From assembly GCA_035041965.1 (NCBI GenBank), contig JAPYMA010002343.1, forward strand, positions 27,882 through 91,881: a stretch of 64,000 bases of DNA. Direction: 5' to 3'. Every line of letters begins with the position of its first letter. Within the stretch, counting starts at the first letter, position 1. Below the pieces are notes generated by a model. That model saw only the letters and a program-made list of their open reading frames with translations. It did no database searches and had not been told where the DNA came from. Both the position numbers and the translations under genes were made by a program. This DNA comes from Anisakis pegreffii. Lineage: Eukaryota > Nematoda > Chromadorea > Rhabditida > Anisakidae. This document shows positions 48,109-58,303 of this stretch, piece by piece.

Positions 48109-49271
48109 CGCAGAATCTGCCTTAAAAAGTGTGGAAAATTAGAACGAATGTAATCATTGAAGATGATCGTCTAAGTACTGGATTTATAAATTATATCTAA
48201 ATATCTAAAAAAGTGCTTATCGTTCGAATCGATTTGGAATGTAGCTGCATTCATTATTACTGTCCACTTTCTTATACCGCCACATAATTCATCATTGCGT
48301 TATGTACTTGAACTACTGATTCAGAAGACAGTTTGATTCTTCAGCGAAGATAATAAGTGACAAAAAACTGTCGTGAATGATTTCAGGCGTTCATGTTCAT
48401 GTCAAAAAGCTGCATTTTGCATAGCTATTAGAAAAAAACTGAAATTTTTATCGTCACTCAACTGGTCTATTCCGAATTCAATGCATACATTGTGCAAAAA
48501 AGTCCTTTGGCATGCAGCTTTGGGGTTCGTCTCTCGCGCAATTCAGACGTGCTGATGATGCCCATGATTCTTGCAAATCATCCTATTTTGTTCGACAATT
48601 TGAGCCGAAATCATGAATTTCTTGCAAAAGAGTATGTTCGTAGAGCTCACCCGTCTCGCCTTACATGGTGAATTCTGTTGTCGTCCCTTTCAAGGAAATG
48701 TGAATTTGAGAATTTTTGCTGATGAGGAATCGTTGATTTAAGAGTGCAGCCGGAGTCGATTGAATCAGTCAGTTTTAACATTCAACAGAACGCGTCTCCA
48801 TTATCACTATCACATTGAACACATACATTTAGTTAATTTTCAACACATTTTCAATTCCTTTCGACTTTTTTTTTCTGAAATACGAAGCCCCACAAACGAT
48901 ATTCCTTTTTTTAAAACAAACTTTCCATTCCCTTCGAAACAACAACAACAACCTTCAAATCTATTCGTCTATTAAGACCGCGATAAACGGTATGTTTTCC
49001 CCTTATTTGATCATTCATGGAGTATTTTCACTATCACGTGATCATTCGAATTGTCATTTCTTGCGATCAGATAATCATTTCCGCAAAACATCTTACCTTC
49101 AGAATGAGCAATATTCGCAAATCTGAAAGTGTTTGAAGAAGATTCACAGTAAGTTTATTTTTAACATATTTATTCAGTACAAGAAACGATTATTGAGTAT
49201 ACTGGAAAGGCCGTTGTGAAACGAATCAGCAGGGTGAGAGCCTCCGGGTGAATCACACTCCCTTCTACAAC

Positions 49272-50227
49272 CTAGTTCTTTCCGTTTCCATTACCCCTGC
49301 TCATCGGGCTGGATGCAGCATACTCTGATGTCCCACCGAAGATAGCTTCGCGGGATGAACCATGACGCTCGAATGCTTTACCATATATTTCCTTGCTTGA
49401 TGAACCGCGAGTTTCCCAAACGCTTTGGGACTCGATTGATTCGTCGTGTGCTGGATAATTTTCAGTCTCTTCTGATGCACCATACTTTCCGGCTTTATCT
49501 GCAGGAACCGAGATACTGTGCTCTTCAGCACTGCTTATTCTACCACCAATTGCCTGGGATGATGACATATATTCAGTGCCATCTCTGGTGTTCTTTCGTC
49601 GATTATTCTCATCGAATTGAGCAATCTGAAGTTGTGAAGTTGTATCCATAACAGTGTCACGATTCAATGATGAACCGGGCTGATTGCCGCGGTGATGTGC
49701 TTGTTTCCTGAGAATTCTTGCTCCCCAACCACTTGCTGACGAACCGCCAAAACTTCCTTTCGGAGAACTGCTCCATCCAGCTGCAGATGACCCTTCCCAA
49801 CCACCAGCCCATGGGGCCGACTCAATGTCTGAAAAACATCACAGTATCGATCAGTTAATGGGGATGCACGCCCTCACTGTATTTTTTGTCCGTTGCTGTC
49901 TAATCTATCCGATTTTCAGGATTATTTCACCTTGATAATTCAGTCTATCCTGTAACCTGATTATTTGGGAGTTTATGCGATGGAATTTACCGTTTTAGAT
50001 GCCTCGAGCGGAAATACATCATGATAGCCAATTTTTGACAAGAATTCTACCACCTTATATCATAAACTTATAGTTCGCCTCATATCAGCCTTAATGCCCT
50101 AAAGACAAAGGACAAGCAGGGAGTTCAATTCTGGACAGTGTAGCAACGAAATGAAGCAAAACTCACAAGCTATATGACAGAGAATGAGAAGAACGACAGC
50201 AGCTGATGAGCTGATCTGAGATGCCAT
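49272..50227 (-). CDS. Secreted long-tailed Gly/Ser/Trp-rich protein, type E (E3)
   Basis: Exons 50227-50167 (61 nt, leader MASQISSSAAVVLLILCHIA) and 49828-49272; 205 aa. Mature start ESAPWAGGWEGSSAAGWSSS, core PKGSFGGSSASGWGARI, then QAHHRGNQPGSSLNRDTV, TTSQLQIAQFDENNRRK, GGRISSAEEHSISVPAD, and the common end with one change (TSEYAASS for TSEHAASS). TTTATATATG at 50276-50285, AATAAA at 49174-49169. Positional counterpart of E1, but its mature N-terminus is closer to E2, which suggests conversion between copies. Confidence 0.82.
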
Positions 50228-50950
50228 ACTGTTCCGAGTGAACGGTTGGATGAGGGAATGTTCCCAATGAACCAATTTATATATGCGCTGTAAGAACTTC
50301 AGATCCTTTCAGTCTGTCAACACTTCTATGAGACAAAGAAAAAATTTACAATTCTGCATTAACTACCATCGTCGTCAAAAAACATTGCTGGTTTCAACGG
50401 TTATAATCATAGTAATTTTTTCATACATGATCGACGCAGCGAATAGGACACTATTTCTTGTTTCTATTCATTGAGTGAGCTTCAAACATACAATATCATT
50501 CATAGATTTTTTTCCTTCGGGGCAATAATTGCTCACATACTATATGCGCTGTATGAACTTGACGTCCTCGCAGGTTTTCCAACAACTTTACTAATTCCAA
50601 ATTACTAATCTGCTGTGGTATGTGATCAATTATTCCCCTGAAGGAAAAAAATTTATAGTTACAATGTGTGCTTTAAGCTGATTGAATGAATAAAAGCGAG
50701 GAATAGTGTGCTATGCGCTACGTTGATCATAAATAAAAAAATTAATGTGATTGTAGCTGTCAGCTGTTGAAAGCAGCGGAGTTTTTCCACGGACTTGTGA
50801 CAATGGAATTGGCATTTAATACGAAATTGCAAATTTTTTCTTTGTCTCATAGAAGTGTCCACAGACTGGAATGACCTGAAGTTCTTACAGCGCATATATA
50901 AGTTATTTCGTGGAGGACCTTCCCTCATCAAAGCGTTCACTCGGAACAGT
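50228..50950. promoter_or_regulatory. Divergent promoter between E3 and E4, with a third promoter relic
   Basis: GCGCATATATAAGTTATTTC at 50891-50910 serves E4. ATTTATATATGCGCTGTAAG around 50275-50294 serves E3. Between them TATATGCGCTGTATGAACTT at about 50540 repeats the E3-side sequence without a gene attached, indicating a past rearrangement. Confidence 0.55.
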
Positions 50951-51931
50951 ATGGCGTCTCAGATCAGCTCATCAGCTGCTGTCGTTCTTCTCATTCTCTG
51001 TCATATAGCTCGTGAGTTTTGCTTCATTTCGCCGTTATACTGTCGAGAATTGAACTCCCTGTTTGTCCTTTGTCTTTAGGGCATTAAGCCAGATATGAGT
51101 CGAACTATAACTTTATGATATAAGGTGGTAGAACTCTTGTCAAAAATTGGCTCTCATGATGTATTACCGCTCGAGGCATCTAAAACGGTGAATTCCATCG
51201 CATAAACTCCCAAATTATAAGGTTATTGGATAGACTGAGTTATCAAGGTAAAATAATCATGAAAATCGGATAGATTAGACAGTAACGGACAAAAAATACA
51301 GTGAAGGCGTGCATCCCCATTAACTGATCGATACTGTGATCTTTTTCCAGACATTAGGTCAGCCCCATGGGCTGGTGGTTGGGAAGGGTCATCTGCAGCC
51401 GGATGGAGCAGTTCTCCGAAAGGAAGTTTTGGCGGTTCGTCAGCAAGTGGCTGGGGAGTAAGAATTCTCGGGAAAGAAAGCCATCACCGCGGCAATCAAC
51501 CCGGTTCATCGTTGAATCGTGACATCGTTATGGATAAAGCTTCACCACTTCGGATTGCTCATTCCAATGAGAATATTCAACGAAAGAACACCAGAGATGG
51601 CACTGAAAACATGTCATCATCCCAGGCAACTGGTGGTGGAATAAGCAGTGCTGAAGAGCACAGTATCTCGATTCCTGCTGATAATGCTGGAAAGTACGGT
51701 GCATCAGAAGAGACTGAAAATTATCCAGCACACGACGCATTAATCAAGTCCCAAAGCGTTCGGGAAACTCGCGGTTCATCAAGCAAGGAAATATATGGTA
51801 AAGCATTCGAGCGTCATGGTTCATCCCGCGAAGCTATCTTCGGTGGGACATCAGAGCATGCTGCATCCAGCCCGATGAGCAGAGGTCATGGAAGCGGCAA
51901 CAGAAGAAATCATCAAACCCACAAATTATAG
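50951..51931 (+). CDS. Secreted long-tailed Gly/Ser/Trp-rich protein, type E (E4)
   Basis: Exons 50951-51011 (61 nt) and 51351-51931; 213 aa, the longest copy. The base before the donor is C instead of T, so the junction codon is His where the other copies have Tyr. Mature start RSAPWAGGWEGSSAAGWSSS, core PKGSFGGSSASGWGVRI, then ASPLRIAHSNENIQRK, GGGISSAEEHSISIPAD, AGKYGASEETENYPAH and the shared C-terminal block. The stop is displaced, adding an end that reads GNRRNHQTHKL. CATATATAAG is at 50893-50902, AATAAA at 52011-52016. Confidence 0.82.
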
Positions 51932-52454
51932 AAGAGAGTCTGATTCACCCAAAAGCTCTCGTTCCGCCGATTCATTTCACAACAGCCGTTCCTGTAAATT
52001 CAATAATCTGAATAAATAGGTTAATGATAAAGTTACTGTGAATCTTCTTCAAACACTTTCAAGCATTTCAAACCAAATCAGTCATTTCGCACTTTTCATG
52101 AACATATTTTCGAGATTCTGAGGTTTAAACCTTCAGCCGATAATATCAGCTGATCGGGACGAGGAAACATTCGAAGCATAATATCTGAAAATTCGCGGGA
52201 TAGTAGTGCTGAATTCTACAAGAAGATTTCAGCCTACTAAAATTCTGAAATGTTTTCAATAAACTAAATTCTTATACGCAGAATACTAAATTGGCGAAGT
52301 ACTAAAATTCTGATCCACGGGGTGGATAAGTGCTCAATGATTTTATTTGATCTGTTCAATACGTAAAAATCTTGTTGAATTACGTTATGGTGAACTCGAT
52401 TGTTATCGATATCTGTCCTGGAGACTTATCATTAAAAAACCACGAAAAAAAAAG

Positions 52455-52760
52455 CTATTTATTGGGTTGTTCTTCGACTTTAAAGATTTTGGCTGCCATT
52501 ACTGATTGATTTGAGAAGTAGATAATCAAGTTATCGGTGCAACCGGTCTTAAGCCATCGAATGTGAACGTTACTCACGTCAGTCAAGAGAACGATACAAA
52601 CAATCAGTTTTCTTAGAATCTGCGCTTGTAATGTCGTGTCTTCTTCAGTCTTTGCTTCTAAAATCCGTGATTCAAAAGATGTTCCTGAGGATGGCGTCAT
52701 GCCGAAATGTTGAATATCGTCGTAACATTTCTGACTGCTTAGTCGATCTATAGTCACCAC
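52455..52760 (-). other. Conserved minus-strand frame downstream of E4, function unknown
   Basis: Partner of 43173-43445, with SQKCYDDIQHFGMTP, TEEDTTLQAQ and LRKLIVCIVLLTDV, then GTGAGT. The strand ends with AATAAA-like sequence near 52460 (CCCAATAAATAGC on minus), so a minus-strand transcript convergent on E4 is possible. Confidence 0.35.
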
Positions 52761-53261
52761 AGAACCGGAGTGTTTTCAATAATGACATCGACAGCAGCGT
52801 ATGGTTCATTATAAGAACATTGACGGTTTAAACTTGTATATGACTTTGTATTTGTGCAACCGATGACCAAGTTGCATAAAAACGTTTGTATTCGCCTTTA
52901 TTGTCAAGTTTTCTACGAAGAGCAAGCAGAAAACGAAATTCTTTCATCGAAAGTGATGCAGCCCTTTAGATTTAGTAGTTTTGCTACACCGTAATGACCA
53001 TCATTGCTGAACAACCCGAGTTTCACTTGTCTTGTTGGGTAAGCAGTTACGGATGAGCAACCGGAACACCTATCATGGCCTCTGGTGATATGTTTCAGTA
53101 TGTTGCACACGTGCAACAAATCCTTGCCTAAAACATATCTGTTTCAACATAGTACGATTCACAGAAACTGCAGTGGAAGTTAATTCTCCGTGTAGACACG
53201 GGAGATTTTTACTTGCTTGCACCTTCATGATGATTGCCGTCGTCGTCAGGTGCTGTATTTT

Positions 53262-53332
53262 TACGCCTATTATTGCCCATCCACTGCTCGATGATCCACC
53301 AAATATTTCACTTGAGTAAGTACTGCAGCCAT
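53262..53332 (-). pseudogene. Family relic (type-E-like core)
   Basis: On the minus strand this reads STYSSEIFGGSSSSGWAIIG, matching the E-type SSSPKGSFGGSSASGWGVRI position by position. No leader exon or intact acceptor lies upstream. The frame continues to 53073 but becomes unrelated. Confidence 0.6.
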
Positions 53333-53529
53333 TTCTTGACACCAACGCTTAATCTCTGATTGATGGAGTCACACTTCGCATCTGACAAAAATCAGCCCAT
53401 TGAAAAAATCAGTCACAAACATTCAGTTAATGCAAGGTCGCATACCTGCTAACTTATAATAATAATTGAATTGAGAAAACCAATCTGAAACTTCATAATC
53501 ACTACTGCTGTTGGATATTCTATGTTTCT

Positions 53530-53590
53530 CGTCCTTTGCTCCCTAACTGCTTGTGGATGATCCACCACAGCTATTGTGGGAGAAACTACA
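53530..53590 (-). pseudogene. Family relic with Trp to stop change
   Basis: Minus strand: SFSHNSCGGSSTSS, stop (TAG), GAK. It aligns with GSFGGSSASGWG, with TAG at the Trp position. Only the core survives. Confidence 0.5.
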
Positions 53591-54081
53591 CTAACCAGCT
53601 CACGATGACAACACCCGTGTATCCGGTGACGGAGTCAACTTCACAATGGCAATGAGCCATCCCAAAGAGCACGACGATTTCAACACAGCAAAGTTTAGGC
53701 GATGTACCATAGAGGTTTATTTTCCACCTTGAGCGTGGCAGTTTCTGCTCGAACGCCAATTTCAGTCGGTATGTAAGAGAAACCTGCAAGCGATCAGAGA
53801 TGCAGCAGGAAGAAGCAATTTCTGGAGGATTTTGATTGTCGGGACAGTTTTTTGCTCGCAGTGGTATGGTGATTGAGTGAGTACGAAAGTGACACGTGCC
53901 TAAGACGTTCTGTTCGGATCAGTGGAGTCATAATTGCTCGAAGAACGTTCCATTTAACAAATCGTGCAGATGTAACATGTACTAAACGCATGACGAGGAC
54001 AGGAGACTATTTGCAATGAACTTTATTGTCGTTATATCATATTATAGATTATTTTGCTAATCGCAAGCAGATGTGGATGAA

Positions 54082-54368
54082 TCATGGGTCTACGGGAGTA
54101 ATCCAGCCCTGCAGGCGCATTCCATCATTATTTCCACCATTCCCACCACCAACGCTGGCCCATCCACTCGCGGATGATCCACCAAAGCTTCCCGTACCGC
54201 CGTTTGATGGCGCCGATTGGACATCTGCAAAACGTATCCAACAAAAATGAGTTTCAGTGCGCGGACCGCTTTAATTTTCAAATTAAAACAACGTAAGGAA
54301 AACTAACAAATGATAGCAGTCATAATGAGAAGAACGAAGAGCGCGATCGACTTGAGTTGCGAGACCAT
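54082..54368 (-). CDS. Secreted Gly/Ser/Trp-rich peptide, type B (H)
   Basis: Exons 54368-54308 (61 nt) and 54224-54082, 83-nt intron, 67 aa. Leader MVSQLKSIALFVLLIMTAII. Mature QSAPSNGG, core GTGSFGGSSASGWASVGG, then GNGGNNDGMRLQ, tail GWITPVDP. Its linker (GGGNGGNND) matches C, not B1/B2, in keeping with H being the positional counterpart of C in the second segmental duplicate. TATATATA at 54416-54423 (minus), preceded by GAGCG; AATAAA at 54027-54022. Confidence 0.77.
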
Positions 54369-54399
54369 TCTGTATGCTCCGAGCGACTTGATGATGAAC

Positions 54400-56050
54400 C
54401 GTTCTGATCAACAGGTATATATACGCTCATCCTTCAGTATTTTTCATCGCATTAGTCGGTGTCTAATAAGTACCTGCAATGGTTCAGAGTTGCAACAAGA
54501 AGCAAAATCTAGAAGGTTTTGATTGGTTTAACAATTTTTTGTTTGTAATGACATGATGATTGAGTGACTGTTTCAGAAAATTTTCTATAGGTGTGTCTCG
54601 AAAATTATTCCTCTTTCCAGACAAATGAAAAATACCAATGTTCTCTGATATGCTGGTTCACCTAATTACACCCTCACAGTTTCAGAGTTATTTCAATATT
54701 ATTGGTTCGCATAATCACCAAATAATTGCTGTTAACGATCAGCATTCATGTGGTTGTCATTGCGTCCAATTGAACGACAGCAAACTGAAGCAAGGAGATG
54801 TTTCTCATGCACAGTCGCTTCCAAGTACATATATAAATAGCCCTGGAGGGCATTTTGCGATCACTTTACTGACATGAGCTGACAAAGTATATGATCTTCA
54901 ATATGCTCCACTTTCCTGCATCGTAGCACACATTTGGATGCGTTCACCAAATGAATAAATTCAATTCACTGTCTTATTTGAGTCAGTATGGAGCTGGGAG
55001 GAATGATCGACTCTAGCTAGATGAGATTTCCTTTCCAATTATTATTTGGATACTTTGAAGACAACCAATAATATTGTCATGAGAGTTGTCTCAGCTCATC
55101 ACTTCCCACATTTTGTAGCGACTTTCCTCCCATACCACGAAATGATCCTGTGCAAAGAAGTCCAGTAAGTTGAATGTAACTGTTAACTCAACTCATCCAA
55201 TACATTAATGATCAGTGCAAATGATCCTTTACAGGTGCGAATTCGTATCCGTCGAAATATGGCTGAGGAGGACCACCAGGCGCTGGCTGAAGTACTTGTC
55301 CTGCAGGAATTTTCAGAGGATCTTCCGAGATCGCTTGATGAGCGCATTTGAATGATGGTTCTGCGATTGTGAGACTCTTCCGATGGTTTTATAAATAGAT
55401 GATCGTTACACTCGATAGCCTTGCTGTATCACTGTGTACCAGGGAAAGTATATAGCGATCACCGTATATAGCACACTTTTCCGCTGCTGATTTTGTGTTC
55501 AACTGCTTTTCACCATCAAACTGCCAAGAACAATAAAATGATGCATCGCATGCTTTATTACTAAAATAACAACGATATTCATCTCAATGAACATTGAGAT
55601 GTTATATTTGTTATGCAAATCATATCGTAATGTTGTATTCCGAACGATGGGCATCATGAAAATGGATTCAGCCCGTTCACCGTTTTAAACCATTGTGATA
55701 TATGACAATACCAGACTGTTGTTCCGTTACTGGCGCATGTTGAATTGATCGATCGTTAGAGATCAATTTGATGATGAATGATGGATGAACATTCATGTAT
55801 CCAAACTGAAGCGTTTCCCAGGGGAAGATTTGGGTGTTGACCAAACTGATAGATCCATTAGAGAGAAAAGGCGTCGGCTGAAAATCTCTGCGACCATATT
55901 AGCATGTTGAATTGCTTAAGAAGGGTACTACCTTCATTCTATGCTGGTCGCCTACGCAACCGAAAATACGAAGTATACTCATTGTATCAAAGGAAGCGTC
56001 GTCAGTAGTTTGGTGAAAATCAGTCTGAGCTCTATCCTGTCTCATTTCTC
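54400..56050 (+). repeat. Segmental duplication, copy 2 (pairs with 34750-36500)
   Basis: Same landmarks and orientation as 34750-36500. It keeps a better TATA (ACATATATAAATAG at about 54830) for the D pseudogene, but has lost the leader-coding segment that survives in copy 1. Confidence 0.8.
55235..55338 (+). pseudogene. Broken family member D2
   Basis: Exon 2 follows TTTACAG and reads NSYPSKYG, stop, GGPPGAG, stop, STCPAGIFRGSS. Both stops are TGA at positions where intact member G has Trp; D1 has only the first. The leader exon is deleted between the TATA box and this exon, and the polyadenylation signal AATAAA of D1 is TATAAA here. Confidence 0.7.
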
Positions 56051-56167
56051 ATTAAAAGCAATTGACAAATGCATTTGAAAACGTGCGAATTTTCATGATG
56101 GACCGAGTATCATATCCTTTTGTGTCCGAGACAGATTCAAGACTGGTTGATGTTTTAACGGTATCGG

Positions 56168-57195
56168 GTAATTTGATAACTGATCAGAGGATAAATCCGC
56201 CCATGTTAATTGGAAGCAATAAAAAATCAATCAGCATAAACGTGTCAACAGTAGAGTTATCATGCCATGATCTAATTATTTTTTTGTTGTGCTCTCAATA
56301 TTCATTTGGATAATCGCTTCTTTAACAGCATCATGGGTATCACTGATTAGCACTTTCCGCATCCAGTTTCGACCGGTCAGCCTTCGAATTGGATATCCCT
56401 TGTCGTCCTCGGTCCTCACCTACTGTCTTGATAAGACTTGGCAATGTTGGTGTGGATAGCCAGGAGTAGTGCTGAGGAAACCGGATCGTGCCAGCATTTC
56501 GCAAAATCAAGATCGAAAGGAGTGAACATCGCACAGCAATGCACTCGAAACAACTATACTGCCGCGTTAGTTATTGTTACTATCTGTTAATGCAAGTTTT
56601 GTGGAGACGTAATATCGCTTGTGCATGATTGCTCATCGTATCAATTAAATGATGCTATAATGTAGTATCAATTAAATCGCGGAAGTGTACATGAAATAAA
56701 TGGAGAAAATGAGCAAAAAACATTAAATTCCAGGTGCTTTCCTCCTGCAGTGAATAGGAAGGAACCCGGATACACTATTCGTTTTCGTTTTGCATCTATC
56801 CTGTTCCAGAGCGAAAAGAACCATACACTGACTGAGTCAAACTGCGGAATGATCGAGATATAGTTTCTATTAGTTCACGCAAAATGTCGACCGTCATTCA
56901 ATCCTACGAATGGAATCAAGTTTGAAGATCCTTTTTTAATCATAAGATTGCCTGGAATTCGCGAAATTGCAAACACGATAGTGCCACGTGCCTAATACGT
57001 TCTCTTCGGATCACTGCAGTCATAAATTACTTGAAGAATGTTTCATTTAACAACTCAAGTTGAGAGATAACAAATCGTACAGGTGCAGCATGTACTGAAC
57101 GCACAAGGAGGACGGAAGAGTATTTGCAATGATTTTTATTGTCGTCTTATCATTTTATGGATTATTTTTGCTATTCTCAAACAGATGTGGTTGAA
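56168..57195. repeat. Gene-flank module, copy 3 (downstream of G)
   Basis: Third and most diverged copy of the roughly 1-kb module at 33420-34395 and 36596-37565, ending at the stop codon of G. The hairpin site is recognisable only as CGCAAAATGTCGACC with no inverted arm. Confidence 0.7.
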
Positions 57196-57525
57196 TCATT
57201 GAGGGTCATTGAGGGTAATCCAGCCCTTCACAAGCATTCTTTCTTCATTGTCTAGCTTCCTCGATCCGTGCTGCCCTGTCCACTCTGCGGATGCGCCACC
57301 AAAGCTTCCCGATGGAGAGCTGCTCCAACCAGCTGCTGACGATCCGCCCCAACCACCATTCGGTGGTGCTGATTGCACATCTGCAATAAATATATTAAAC
57401 AAAATTGATTTGCAGTGTTCGGTTGGCTTTAATATTCAAATTGTTCAGCTTAAAGAAAACTCACAAGTGGTGACAGTCATAATGAGAATAATGAAGAACG
57501 TGATCGACTTGAGTTGCGAGACCAT
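57196..57525 (-). CDS. Secreted Gly/Ser/Trp-rich peptide, type G
   Basis: Exons 57525-57465 (61 nt, leader MVSQLKSITFFIILIMTVTT) and 57380-57196, 84-nt intron; 81 aa. It carries both halves of the family repertoire: QSAPPNGGWGGSSAAGWSSS (as in E), core PSGSFGGASAEW, then GQHGSRKLDNEERMLV and tail KGWITLNDPQ (as in B and C). It therefore links the E and B types. TATATATA at 57575-57582 (minus), followed by the shared ACGCTCAT; AATAAA at 57140-57135 in the flank module. Confidence 0.77.
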
Positions 57526-57944
57526 TCTGTTCGATCTGATAGACTGAATGATGAACCGTTCTGATCAGCAAGTTTATATATACGCTCATTCTTCAGCATT
57601 TTTCATCGTCATGGACAAAAAAGCCATGGCTGTTTTTGTTGATCGTTCCTTCTCTATTATATCCTATAAAGGGGGTGTCACTATCACGTTATTGTGCAGT
57701 TTAACTCCGAACGAACGATTTTTTCTTAATCATACAGTTGCAAGACGATCTATCGAAACCGGCTTATACAATTTGATTTCAAAACAAGTTGAGGATCGTA
57801 GCTGTAGCCATAGTTACTACGCATTTTAATTTGACACTTTTCAATAGGTTTTCTGGTTTCATGTTCTATTCCATGGCTTCCTATAAACCATATATAAGCA
57901 ACTATCAGGAATTCGTCCACGTCACATCACTCAGTTTCATCAAT

Positions 57945-58303
57945 ATGGTGCAACAAATCGAATCGTGCTTAGTTCTTCTGCTACTCATTATTGCACTTGT
58001 ATCTTGTGAGTTCCTCGTCGAGTATACGCTCTTCCTAACATAAGGAGGTGTGGTGACAGCCTGGTTCGAACGAGGAGTGAACTGTGATTTGATCATCATA
58101 AACTACGAATCAATTGAACATTTCTTTCTTGCAGTACACGGAAGCGAAACCGTCAAGTGTTAGCTGGGGCGCATCATCAGGAGCTGCTTGAAGAGGGCAA
58201 TCCAAGTGGAAGCTTCAGCGGATCATCGGGAAGTTGATGGGGAGTAAGTCTAGGCAGCAAAAGGATTAATCCAGCAAGGATAACGGGCTGGCTATTGCTT
58301 TAA
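57945..58303 (+). pseudogene. Broken family member P
   Basis: Exon 1 is intact and exactly 61 nt (57945-58005; leader MVQQIESCLVLLLLIIALVS, GTGAGT donor) with TATATAAG at about 57890-57898. After the acceptor TTGCAG (58134) the family phase gives an early stop. In other frames the parts survive: SVSWGASSGAA then TGA, and GNPSGSFSGSSGS, TGA, WGVSLGSKRINPARITGWLL. So there is a frameshift near the acceptor, another around 58195, and a Gly or Trp codon changed to TGA. It is the only relic with a type-A-like ITGW tail on an E-like core. Confidence 0.65.

Larger units (their letters stand above)
47480..52075 (+). repeat. Segmental duplication, copy 2 (pairs with 38651-42700)
   Basis: Begins at the resumed A-type 3' flank and runs through E3 and E4 to the AATAAA of E4. 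Same order and orientation as copy 1. E3/E4 spacing is larger (723 against 456 bp) because the intergenic gap contains an extra relic of a type-E promoter near 50541 (ATATGCGCTGTATGAACTTG). Confidence 0.85.
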
